Origin: Duodenibacillus sp.
GTDB lineage: Bacteria; Pseudomonadota; Gammaproteobacteria; Burkholderiales; Burkholderiaceae_F
Reading direction: 5' to 3'
NCBI GenBank assembly: GCA_017628205.1
Contig: JAGBZO010000015.1
Span: forward strand, 1 to 59,007
DNA length: 59,007 nt
This document shows positions 9,643-17,850 of the stretch, one piece after another. Position 1 is the stretch's first letter. Every line of letters begins with the position of its first letter. Under the pieces are notes generated by a model. The model saw only the letters and a list, made by a program, of their open reading frames with translations. It was not told the origin of the DNA and did not search any database. The translations under genes and the position numbers were made by a program.

Positions 9643-11037
9643 TCAAACCGTGCGAAAGACCCCGTTCGCATCCACGATTGTGCGAACGAGTCCGGACAAT
9701 TTCATAAAGTTGGAGGCCTTGACCATGATGCTGCCCCCTTGCATGGCCTCGGCCGCCACGGCTTTCTCGAGCGATTCGACGGAATCGAAGTGTCGGGCGT
9801 CCGAACCGAACGCTTCGACGGCCTCTTTCATCAAGGGACCGACGGCCAACAGTCGAGCGACGCCGCGCTCTTTGGCGTACAAGCCGATTTCACGATGAAA
9901 CTCAGCTCCGCGATCCCCCACTTCTCCCATATCGCCCAAAACCAGCAAACGCGGTTCAGGCATTTCCGCCAAAACGTCGATGGCCGCGCGCATGCTGTCG
10001 GGATTGGCATTGTATGCCTCGTCGATCAAAACGGCGCCGTGGCGCAAACGATGAACGACACCGCGACCGCTGACGGGACGAAACGCCGACAACGCGCTAT
10101 CAATCGCCTCGGCACGAACGCCGATCGCTTGCGCGGCGGCCACCGCAGCCGTCGCGTCATGCAAAACATGGCGACCGGGCATTTGCAAGGCCGCCTTTAC
10201 TTCGCCCGCCTTGCTCGAGAAGTGCATGCCCTCGGTATCGCGTCGACCGGATACGTCGGCTAACGCTTCGGCCGCGTAGGTCACCACGCGACAACCGCGC
10301 GCGCAGGCCAATTGTTGCCATAGCGGCAGGCACGCGTCCGTTTTGGGCAATACCGCGGTCCCCTTGGCGGACAAGGCGACAATCGCCATGCCGTTTTCAC
10401 GAGCCGAGCCTTCGACGCCATCCAAAAATTCCTGATGTTCGCGTTGGGCGTTGGTCATCACGACGACGGTGGGACGAATCCAGTTGACCAACTGAGCCAT
10501 TTCGCCCGGGTGGTTGATCCCCGCCTCCACGACGGCCGCTTTCGTTTGCGCGTTAAATCCCAACAACGTCATGGGAACGCCAACGCCGTTGTTGTAATTT
10601 TTTTGCGTCGCTACGACGCACTCGTCGCCGCAAGCCGCACGCAAAATGCCCGCGATCATTTGCGTTGTCGTCGTTTTTCCGTTCGAACCGACCACACAGA
10701 TCACCGGCACGGCGTACTGCGATCGCCAGGCGCGGGCCAAGGCGCCGTAGGCCAAGGCCGTGTCCTTGACGATGATTTCCGGACACGGGGCTCCGACACT
10801 TCGCTCCAAAATCAGCACGCCAGCACCCGCATCGCATGCCGACAGAGCGTAATCGTGTCCGTCAAAACTCGCTCCCTTCAACGCGACGAAAACGGCACCG
10901 GGAATCAACCGACGCGAATCGGTCAAAATCGGGCCGAAACGCATGTCCGTATGACGCCCTTTGACATCGACGAGCAAATCGCCCAAGGCCTGCAACAACG
11001 AGGTCATGGACCACAATTGCTTGGTTTCCGATTTCAC
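9643..11037 (-). CDS. murF: UDP-MurNAc-tripeptide--D-alanyl-D-alanine ligase
   Basis: MurF attaches the D-Ala-D-Ala made by Ddl, completing the UDP-MurNAc pentapeptide. The N-terminal domain carries ILTDSRRLIPGAVFVALKG, the ATP loop is VVGSNGKTTTTQM (about residue 120), and the central domain has NYNNGVGVP. The start is a GTG at 11037 with a full GGAGG seven bases upstream, inside the end of murE. The first ATG (11007) would cut into the conserved N-terminal helix. Length 464 aa is normal. Confidence 0.95.
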   Translation of the reverse strand: MKSETKQLWSMTSLLQALGDLLVDVKGRHTDMRFGPILTDSRRLIPGAVFVALKGASFDGHDYALSACDAGAGVLILERSVGAPCPEIIVKDTALAYGALARAWRSQYAVPVICVVGSNGKTTTTQMIAGILRAACGDECVVATQKNYNNGVGVPMTLLGFNAQTKAAVVEAGINHPGEMAQLVNWIRPTVVVMTNAQREHQEFLDGVEGSARENGMAIVALSAKGTAVLPKTDACLPLWQQLACARGCRVVTYAAEALADVSGRRDTEGMHFSSKAGEVKAALQMPGRHVLHDATAAVAAAQAIGVRAEAIDSALSAFRPVSGRGVVHRLRHGAVLIDEAYNANPDSMRAAIDVLAEMPEPRLLVLGDMGEVGDRGAEFHREIGLYAKERGVARLLAVGPLMKEAVEAFGSDARHFDSVESLEKAVAAEAMQGGSIMVKASNFMKLSGLVRTIVDANGVFRTV

Positions 11038-11040
11038 TTC

Positions 11041-12543
11041 TCAGCCTCCACGAACACGGCGTTCGTTCATCGCACGACGGGCGCTCTCCATGTCGCTGAA
11101 CTCGTGCTTGACACCGTTAATCTCTTGATAGTCCTCGTGTCCCTTGCCCGCAATCAAAACGACGTCTCGGGCGTCGGCTTCGCATATCGCCGTTTCAATG
11201 GCCTTGGCTCGATCGGGTTCGACCGACACGCAAGCCGCGTCTTCGATACCGGCCATAATGTCGTCAATGATGCGAGTGGGATCTTCCGTTCGCGGATTGT
11301 CACTGGTGACCACGACGCGATCGGCGCAACGCGCCGCCACGGCGCCCATCACGGGACGCTTGCCGGGGTCGCGATCGCCGCCGGCACCAAACACCACCCA
11401 CAACTTGCCTTGGCGTGCGTTCACGACGTCTCGAACGGCCATGGCCGCCTTTTCCAACGCGTCGGGCGTATGCGCGTAATCGACCACCGCCAACGGCGCG
11501 TCGTCCGAGCGAACCATTTGCAGACGCCCCAGCGGAGGCACGAGTTGGGACAAAGCGGCAAAAACGGCCGACGGCGTCAAACCGAAACTCAAGGCCGCGC
11601 CCGCCGCCCCCAACAAATTCGACACGTTATAGCGCCCGATCGCCTTGACCTCGATCGGGTACGCGTCGTCCTTGTAAACCAATTCGAATTGCGTACCGCC
11701 TTCACAAGCCCGAATGTTGCGTGCAACGAGCGTGGCACTCGTCGCGCGTTCGGGCTCGAGCGAATAACCGATGACGCGTACGCCGCGAGCGGCGCATCGT
11801 TCGGCATAACGCTCGCCGGCCGGATCGTCCAAGTTGATCACGGCGCAACGCAGATCGGGCCAATCGAACAAACGGGCCTTGGCCTCTTCATAGGCTTGCA
11901 TCGTGCCGTGATAGTCCAAATGATCGCGCGTCAAATTGGTAAAGACTGCCGTATGAATGCGCGTTCCGTTCAAGCGCCCTTGTTCCAACCCGATGGAACT
12001 TGCTTCTACCGCAAAAGCTTGCGCACCGGCCGCCAACAAATCGGCCAACAAGCCCTGCTGACTGACGGCATCGGGCGTCGTCAATGCGGGCGACTCGAAA
12101 CGGCGCCCCTTCAAGAAACAACCGATCGTGCCGATCGCCGCGCAACCAAACCCCATTTCGGTCATCAAATGGCTGATCCAGTGACTGATACTGGTTTTAC
12201 CGTTCGTTCCGGTCACCGCGATCCCCATCAGTCGCTTGGACGGCTCGCCGTAATAAAGTGAAGCAATCTGTCCCAAACGCGCCGGCAAATCGTCCACGCC
12301 GAAACGAGGCAGGGGACCGATCGGAAGCTCGCTTTGACCGTCTTGCATCAAAATGCCCTTGGCACCGTGCGCGGCCGCCACCTGTGCAAACGTAATGCCG
12401 TCGACACGGGCGCCTTTGATCGCGACAAAAATGTCCCCCGGCTCAATTTGCCGCGAATCGATACGCAAACGCGCCCCGACGTCGGCCGTCGCTTTCAGCC
12501 AAGTCAATACTTCTTGATCGGACACTCGTTTCGTATCACTCAT
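11041..12543 (-). CDS. murE: UDP-MurNAc-L-Ala-D-Glu--meso-diaminopimelate ligase
   Basis: MurE adds the third stem-peptide residue. It has the ATP loop AVTGTNGKTSISHW and the DNPR motif (VTSDNPRTEDP). That motif is the recognised signature for meso-diaminopimelate rather than lysine, so the wall should be DAP-type. The ATG at 12543 (500 aa) lies eight bases after GAGG and overlaps the end of ftsI by eight bases. A GTG further upstream (12567) would only extend into ftsI. The murF start lies just after its stop. Confidence 0.96.
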   Translation of the reverse strand: MSDTKRVSDQEVLTWLKATADVGARLRIDSRQIEPGDIFVAIKGARVDGITFAQVAAAHGAKGILMQDGQSELPIGPLPRFGVDDLPARLGQIASLYYGEPSKRLMGIAVTGTNGKTSISHWISHLMTEMGFGCAAIGTIGCFLKGRRFESPALTTPDAVSQQGLLADLLAAGAQAFAVEASSIGLEQGRLNGTRIHTAVFTNLTRDHLDYHGTMQAYEEAKARLFDWPDLRCAVINLDDPAGERYAERCAARGVRVIGYSLEPERATSATLVARNIRACEGGTQFELVYKDDAYPIEVKAIGRYNVSNLLGAAGAALSFGLTPSAVFAALSQLVPPLGRLQMVRSDDAPLAVVDYAHTPDALEKAAMAVRDVVNARQGKLWVVFGAGGDRDPGKRPVMGAVAARCADRVVVTSDNPRTEDPTRIIDDIMAGIEDAACVSVEPDRAKAIETAICEADARDVVLIAGKGHEDYQEINGVKHEFSDMESARRAMNERRVRGG

Positions 12544-14365
12544 GCATACTACCTCGTACAAAAACACTGCTTTGGGACGCCACGGTGGGATCGTCGGGGT
12601 TCTCTCCGATCAAACGCAACGCACTGGCCGTAACGGCATTGAATGCCGACGCCGATACGGTCCCGCCGTAATAACTTCCCTTACTGGGTTCGTCAATCAC
12701 AACGGCGACGATCAGACGCGGATGCGAAGCGGGCGCCATGCCGATGAAACTCGACACGAACTTATTGACGTAACGTCCGTTTTCAACCTTGTTGGCCGTC
12801 CCCGTCTTGCCGGCAACCGTGTACCCCTGCACGGATACGTAACGGGCCGTACCGCCGTCCTTCACCGTATTCATCATCATTTGGCGCATCTGACGGGCGA
12901 TTTCCGGACGGAACACCTGTTGTCCGACGGCCTTTTTAGCCGACTTGCGAATCGTCAGATCGATCACGTCGCCGTTACGCGCCAAAGCCGTATAGGCCCG
13001 CACCATTTGAGCCAAGGACACGGACACCCCGTGTCCATAGGAAATCGTGGCGTGATCGATTCGACGCCAATTTTTGGCCGCGTGCAGTCGACCGCGGGTG
13101 GCTCCGGGGAAGCCGATGTCGGGCACGCGCCCGAACCCCAAATTCGAATACGTTTCCCACAGCGTTTCGCGCGGAATTTCCAATGCCAGCAGACTCGTGC
13201 CCACGTTAGACGACTTGGAAATGACTTCGCTCACGGTCAACTGGCCGTAATTGTGATTGTTGTCGCCGATCGTTCTGTCGCCGATCGTCAAATACCCGGG
13301 ATTGGTGTCCACAACGGTATCGGGACGACACAACCCCATGTCCAACGCCTTGGCCACGGCAAACGGCTTCATGGTCGAACCGGGCTCGAACATATCGGTG
13401 ACGGCACGATTGCGCACGTTTTCCATCTTCATCACGCGACGCATGTTCTGGTCGTAACTCGGCCAATTGGCCATAGCCAAAATTTCACCCGTTTGAACAT
13501 CGGCAACCATGATGGAGCCGGCCTTGGCGCGATATTTTTCGACCGTTTGCTTCAACTCTTCATAAGCGGCAAACTGCAAACGCGAATCAATGGACAAGAC
13601 GACGTCGTTGCCGGACGTCGCCTCTTCGCGCCAAACCCCGTCGACCACGCGGCCGAGACGATCGCGAATAACGCGACGCTTGCCTTTTTTACCGGTCAAC
13701 TCGTCGTTTTCGGCCAGTTCGACACCTTCTTTTCCCCGATTGTCGATGTCCGTAAATCCAACAATGTGAGCCGACACTTCGCCATCGGGGTAATCGCGAC
13801 TGATCAAATTCTCGACCAAAACGCCAGGGATCTTCATTTTGCGAATGTTCTCGCCGGTTTCCACATCCAACTTGCGTTTGAGATAAACGAATCGACGCCC
13901 TTTCTTTTCGGCGATGCGTTCGGCCAGTTCCTTGGTCGTCATCCCCAACGCGTCGGCCAAGGCCGTTCGTTGCTCGGCCGTGGCTTCCGCCAGTTTCAAG
14001 GGATTGACGGAAACGTCGCGAATTTGTTTGGTCGTCGCCAAAACGGTGCCGTTGCGATCCAAAATACGCCCTCGATTGGCGTCAGTCTCGATCGTACGGG
14101 CATAACGCGCTTCACCCTGGCGTTGCAAGAAATCGGTTTGAAAACCGCATTGCAACCAAGCGGCTTTGCCGGCCACCAATAAAAAACCGAAGACCAAAAG
14201 ACCGAACGCCACTTTACTCGGCGTAGAAGGAATCGACTCGGCCAAGACACGATCTTTCTCAACGTCCACCGCAGCTTTTTGAGGCGCACTGTCTTTAAGC
14301 CAAAGCTCCTGCAGTTTTCGACGCATCCATTGAACACGCTCGTCGGCCCAGCGTTTCAGACTCAT
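12536..14365 (-). CDS. ftsI: Peptidoglycan D,D-transpeptidase FtsI (PBP3)
   Basis: FtsI is the septum-specific class B penicillin-binding protein. The 609-residue product has a cytoplasmic tail, one membrane anchor (VAFGLLVFGFLLVAGKAAWL), a dimerisation domain, and the transpeptidase with the active-site motif STMK (in MFEPGSTMKPF), the SSN motif (ISKSSNVG) and KTGT (VAGKTGTANKV). Start ATG 14365 is preceded by GGAGG and overlaps the ftsL stop as ATGA, so ftsL and ftsI are translationally coupled. Confidence 0.97.
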   Translation of the reverse strand: MSLKRWADERVQWMRRKLQELWLKDSAPQKAAVDVEKDRVLAESIPSTPSKVAFGLLVFGFLLVAGKAAWLQCGFQTDFLQRQGEARYARTIETDANRGRILDRNGTVLATTKQIRDVSVNPLKLAEATAEQRTALADALGMTTKELAERIAEKKGRRFVYLKRKLDVETGENIRKMKIPGVLVENLISRDYPDGEVSAHIVGFTDIDNRGKEGVELAENDELTGKKGKRRVIRDRLGRVVDGVWREEATSGNDVVLSIDSRLQFAAYEELKQTVEKYRAKAGSIMVADVQTGEILAMANWPSYDQNMRRVMKMENVRNRAVTDMFEPGSTMKPFAVAKALDMGLCRPDTVVDTNPGYLTIGDRTIGDNNHNYGQLTVSEVISKSSNVGTSLLALEIPRETLWETYSNLGFGRVPDIGFPGATRGRLHAAKNWRRIDHATISYGHGVSVSLAQMVRAYTALARNGDVIDLTIRKSAKKAVGQQVFRPEIARQMRQMMMNTVKDGGTARYVSVQGYTVAGKTGTANKVENGRYVNKFVSSFIGMAPASHPRLIVAVVIDEPSKGSYYGGTVSASAFNAVTASALRLIGENPDDPTVASQSSVFVRGSMHE

Positions 14366-14697
14366 GGCGAGACCTCCGATTTCTTGCTCTCGAGCAACCC
14401 GTCCGGCACTTCAATCATGCGCGTCTTGCGAATATCGGGAGGCACGAAATCCATGGCTTGGGCTCGTCGACTGACGATCGACGGCAACGCGGCTTTGCTC
14501 AGATCCGTCGCCAACTGATTGCCGTCGTCGGACAAACGGCGACCAACATCCTCCGCCCGTTCAATCTCGATAAAGAGCTGACGGACGGTGTACTGCGTGC
14601 TGATCAATTCGGCCGCGCTGAAGACAAGAACGATGGCCGACACAAGCGTAACCGCCGAAAAAACGTGATGGAAAAACCGTGCGGGACGAAATCGCAT
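14362..14697 (-). CDS. ftsL: Cell division protein FtsL
   Basis: FtsL is a small bitopic divisome protein that forms a coiled coil with FtsB and bridges to FtsQ and FtsI/FtsW. The 111-residue product has one transmembrane segment (VFSAVTLVSAIVLVFSAAELI) followed by a heptad-rich helix (TVRQLFIEIERAEDVGRRL). Family sequences are poorly conserved, so the call rests on topology, size and its place between rsmH and ftsI. GGAGG precedes the ATG, whose A is also the last base of the rsmH stop. Confidence 0.9.
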   Translation of the reverse strand: MRFRPARFFHHVFSAVTLVSAIVLVFSAAELISTQYTVRQLFIEIERAEDVGRRLSDDGNQLATDLSKAALPSIVSRRAQAMDFVPPDIRKTRMIEVPDGLLESKKSEVSP

Positions 14698-15674
14698 TAC
14701 GAACCTCCGGCTTCCTCACTCCAGGGGCGATCGGTACGAGCACCGTAACGCATGACGGCACTGCGAGAGCGGGCGTTTTCATCGCACTCTTTGGCATCGG
14801 GCTTGACGCGCACCACATCCTTCCACCACGGTGCGGGAAGATCCGACGTTCTTAAAGCAATGCGCGAATCGATACCGCGCTCCGGATGGGCTCCCGCATC
14901 GAAAAAGCGCTTGACCAAACGATCTTCCAACGAATGGAAACTGATCACGACCAAGCGAGCGTCGGGATTGAGCAAGCCTCCCGCTTGGCTCAACGCGCTC
15001 GTCAATTCGTCCAATTCGCCGTTGACAAGAATGCGAATGGCCTGAAAACTGCGCGTGGCGGGATTTTGTTTCGGGTCTTGCTTGTTGCGGGGAATGGCGC
15101 GCGCAATGAGCTCCGCCAGTTGTCCCGTACGTTCGATCGGTTCGTTCTGACGCGTCTGCACGAGCAGACGGGCGATTTGACGGGCAAATCGCTCTTCACC
15201 GTAGTCCTTGAGCACGCGCGCGATCTCGACTTCGCTCGCACTCGCCAACCACTGAGCGGCCGTAAAGCCGCTGCTCGTATCCATGCGCATGTCCAACGGG
15301 CCGTCGCCACGGAATGAAAAACCGCGCGATACATCGTCGATTTGCGGACTACTGACACCGATATCCATCAAAATGCCGTCCACGCGATGCACGCCGATGC
15401 GCGCCAACTCCTGCGCCATGTTCGAAAAAGCGCTGTGAATGATCGTAAACCGAGGATCCTGAATCGACTTGGACGCTTCAATCGCTTGCAGATCCCGATC
15501 GAAGGCGATCAATCGACCGCGTTCGGACAATTTGGCCAGGATGCGACGCGAATGCCCGCCGCGTCCGAAGGTTGCGTCGACATAAATGCCGTCGGGGTTG
15601 ACGACCAGTGCGTCGGGCGCTTCATCGGCCAAAACGGATCGATGCGTCCATTGATTCGAACTTTCCGAAACCAT
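14697..15674 (-). CDS. rsmH: 16S rRNA (cytosine1402-N4)-methyltransferase RsmH
   Basis: RsmH (MraW) methylates the N4 of C1402 in the decoding site of 16S rRNA, using S-adenosylmethionine. The SAM loop DATFGRGGHSRRIL and the conserved VISFHSLEDRLVKRFF are clear. I place the start at ATG 15674 (325 aa), which begins MVSESSNQWTHRSVL. Upstream in-frame codons would overlap mraZ. AAAGGA lies just upstream. The end overlaps the ftsL start as TAATG. Confidence 0.96.
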   Translation of the reverse strand: MVSESSNQWTHRSVLADEAPDALVVNPDGIYVDATFGRGGHSRRILAKLSERGRLIAFDRDLQAIEASKSIQDPRFTIIHSAFSNMAQELARIGVHRVDGILMDIGVSSPQIDDVSRGFSFRGDGPLDMRMDTSSGFTAAQWLASASEVEIARVLKDYGEERFARQIARLLVQTRQNEPIERTGQLAELIARAIPRNKQDPKQNPATRSFQAIRILVNGELDELTSALSQAGGLLNPDARLVVISFHSLEDRLVKRFFDAGAHPERGIDSRIALRTSDLPAPWWKDVVRVKPDAKECDENARSRSAVMRYGARTDRPWSEEAGGS

Positions 15675-15690
15675 CAATGCACTGTCCTTT

Positions 15691-16119
15691 TTAAAACTGA
15701 AAATCAGCCGCTTGATCGGACAAGCCGGCTTGCAATGCTTCGGCCTCCAATCGGGCCAGTTTTTCCGCATTCCACAGCTCGAAATGGTGTCCCAACCCCA
15801 CTAACGCCACCTCTTTGCCCAAATGGCACAAGGCGCGAAGCTCGGCGGGGATCAGCAAACGGCCGGCCGCGTCGATCGTCAAATCGACGGCACTGCCCAA
15901 CACGATGCGTTGCAACAAACGCGCACTGTACGGCAATGCGCTCAACGCTCTTTTTTTGCTTTCCCAAACGGAACGGGGATAAATCAGAACGCAGCCGTCG
16001 GGGTGCCTTGTGACGGTCACCTCGACCGATTCAAGAGACAAAAAGGCCCCGCGATGCCGACTCGGCATCGTCATGCGCCCTTTGGCGTCCAACGACAATA
16101 AAGAAGTGCCCTGAAACAC
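15691..16119 (-). CDS. mraZ: Transcriptional regulator MraZ
   Basis: MraZ is a ring-forming DNA-binding protein of the AbrB fold that represses the dcw operon it heads. The 142-residue product has the two expected SpoVT/AbrB-like halves, each with a DxxGR core (SLDAKGRMTMPSRHR and TIDAAGRLLIPAELR). The start is a GTG at 16119 giving VFQGTSLLSLD. Homologues begin MFQG, so longer N-termini, which would include the operator DNA, are unlikely. No strong Shine-Dalgarno is seen. It is the first gene of the cluster. Confidence 0.93.
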   Translation of the reverse strand: MFQGTSLLSLDAKGRMTMPSRHRGAFLSLESVEVTVTRHPDGCVLIYPRSVWESKKRALSALPYSARLLQRIVLGSAVDLTIDAAGRLLIPAELRALCHLGKEVALVGLGHHFELWNAEKLARLEAEALQAGLSDQAADFQF

Positions 16120-16192
16120 GGCCGTACCCGTTTTCGTGGAATGCTGAGAAGTATCGATACAGTGAAAAACACGACGGAGCGACGGGGAGCGA

Positions 16193-16217
16193 CCCACATT
16201 CACCCACTTTTTCACAC
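16193..16217 (-). promoter_or_regulatory. MraZ operator: GTGGG repeats at 10-bp period
   Basis: On the minus strand GTGGG occurs at 16207-16203 and again at 16197-16193, exactly ten bases apart. A degenerate GTGTG lies one further period upstream (16217-16213). Known MraZ operators are TGGGN repeats separated by five bases upstream of mraZ. The site is about 75 bp upstream of the chosen mraZ start. Autorepression is inferred from the family. The rest of the 178-bp gap shows no confident promoter. Confidence 0.7.
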
Positions 16218-16297
16218 TACGGACTTTAGCACGAATCCGAACGGGGGCCGACCGTTAAAAGGTATTTTCTTAACGAAGATCACTTGTGCCCGCCGTC

Positions 16298-17116
16298 TTA
16301 AAAAGACAAGTCGGCGATACTGTAGTGCTTCAATCGGGCGCTGCGCTCCATACAATCGGGACACAACCGTTGAACCTCCCGCCAAAATTCGGGAGAGTGA
16401 TTCATGTGAACGAGGTGCGCCAACTCGTGCGCCACAACGTAATCGATCAGTTCGTCGTCCAACGCCAACAAGCGCCACGACAGACGAATGGAACCGCTCG
16501 ACGAGCAACTGCCCCACCGGGTCAAAGCGCTCGACACGGCCACGCGACGCGGAGCGATCGTCAAGCGCGAGGCAAACGTCGCCAGTCGCTCCTCGAACAC
16601 TTCAAGCGCGCGCTCCTTCCAGAGGCGCTCGAGCGCCGCCCGAACGCTTTGAGGCGACTGCGCGTCCTTGGCGCTGAGACGAACGATCGGCCCGTCCGAG
16701 AGACGTTCCCAATGCGAACGCTTGGGCTGCGAGCGCAAATCCACGCGACAGTGCGCGCCACGATAGGGCAACAGCGCGTCGTGAACCAATTGCAGGGCCG
16801 GCCTTAGCTGTTGACGTTCCCGTTGTTCAAGCAACTTGCGATCGATCCAAGCGCGTTTACTACGAACGATGTCATCGATCGCCCGCCGAGCCAATCGCGT
16901 CGGAGCCGTCACGGTCAGACCGTCCGCGTCAATTCGCAGCCCCACGGTTTTTCGTCTCGCTCGCTTGAGGCGATAAACCAGCTCGGCATGCTCGGCGTCG
17001 GCCGACAAAACACATTGCCGCACCCCCTCTTGGTCTTTCGTGCGACCGCGGGAGGAAAAAGAATCGGAGGCCTCATCGGCCTCCGACTTCTTGAGAAAAA
17101 AGCGAAACAAACTCAT
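16298..17116 (-). CDS. YgjP-like (DUF45/M48-type) zinc metallopeptidase
   Basis: The C-terminal half has the DUF45 signature: SALTRWGSCSSSGSIRLSWRL, then VVAHELAHLVHMNHSPEFW, where HELAH plus the later His form a zinc site. The N-terminal ~100 residues are basic and less conserved. Length with the ATG at 17116 is 272 aa. This ATG overlaps the plsC stop (ATGA) and has GAGGAG upstream. Substrates of this family are not established. Position after plsC is a recurrent betaproteobacterial arrangement, in my recollection. Confidence 0.85.
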   Translation of the reverse strand: MSLFRFFLKKSEADEASDSFSSRGRTKDQEGVRQCVLSADAEHAELVYRLKRARRKTVGLRIDADGLTVTAPTRLARRAIDDIVRSKRAWIDRKLLEQRERQQLRPALQLVHDALLPYRGAHCRVDLRSQPKRSHWERLSDGPIVRLSAKDAQSPQSVRAALERLWKERALEVFEERLATFASRLTIAPRRVAVSSALTRWGSCSSSGSIRLSWRLLALDDELIDYVVAHELAHLVHMNHSPEFWREVQRLCPDCMERSARLKHYSIADLSF

Positions 17117-17838
17117 TGCTCCTCGATGCGCTTGAGTTCGTCCTCGATCCACGTTTCAACGTGAGTGTTGAGTTCGGCGGACGTCATTTGGGCCGCGTCG
17201 ATCAAGGGACCGAAAGAAACGACGATCGTTCCCGGATGTTTCACAAACCCGTTCTTCGGCCAGCAATGACCGGAGTTCAGCGCGACGGGCAAAACCTTGG
17301 CCTTGTTGGCGACGGCAAAGCGCGCGCCGCCGGACTTGTAGGGAACGCGCTCGCCGGGAGGCACGCGGGTGCCTTCGGGGAACAACGCCACCCACCAACC
17401 GTTCTTGAGAAATTCCGCGCCCTTGCGCATGAAGATCTGGTAAGCGGCGCGTCCGTCGCTGCGGTCAATGGCAATCATGCCCATCGACTTCAACGCCCAA
17501 CCGAAGCACGGCACCCAGTGCAACGACTTCTTGTAGACGTAGCTGATGCGCTGAGGGACGACGCCCGGCAGGAACATCGTCTCCCAAGCCGACTGGTGCT
17601 TGGAGAGAACCACGACGGGAACGTCGGGGGACGGGATGTTCTCCAATCCGCGCAACTCATACCGAACGCCGCAGACCGAGCGCAAAACGCCAATCATGAG
17701 GCGATTCCACGGCGCGCCCAAATAGCGGTAGCGCCAACGGTTCGAGGTAAAAGGCCATGTCACGATACAACCGATCGCCACCGCGGTGATGGTGATCGAG
17801 AGAATGACATAGAACAGAACGGATCGGAGAAATCGCAT
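17113..17838 (-). CDS. plsC: 1-acyl-sn-glycerol-3-phosphate acyltransferase
   Basis: PlsC makes phosphatidic acid from lysophosphatidic acid at the inner membrane. The 241-residue protein has an N-terminal hydrophobic segment (VLFYVILSITITAVAIGCIV), the catalytic block SKHQSAWET and the glycerol-phosphate binding FPEGTR. The first block is HX4E, not the textbook HX4D. I believe this is normal in the betaproteobacterial subgroup. It starts 12 nt after glyS and overlaps the peptidase gene. Confidence 0.93.
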   Translation of the reverse strand: MRFLRSVLFYVILSITITAVAIGCIVTWPFTSNRWRYRYLGAPWNRLMIGVLRSVCGVRYELRGLENIPSPDVPVVVLSKHQSAWETMFLPGVVPQRISYVYKKSLHWVPCFGWALKSMGMIAIDRSDGRAAYQIFMRKGAEFLKNGWWVALFPEGTRVPPGERVPYKSGGARFAVANKAKVLPVALNSGHCWPKNGFVKHPGTIVVSFGPLIDAAQMTSAELNTHVETWIEDELKRIEEQ

Positions 17839-17850
17839 GTCGCACTCGCC

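Noticed and set aside
15675-15770. Longer N-terminus for RsmH
   Set aside because: It would overlap mraZ by 80 bases. The extra residues do not match the family, and a suitable ATG lies at 15674.
16120-16215. Longer N-terminus for MraZ, starting at an in-frame codon up to 16215
   Set aside because: Family members begin at MFQG, equivalent to the GTG at 16119, and the longer frame would run through the MraZ-type operator repeats.
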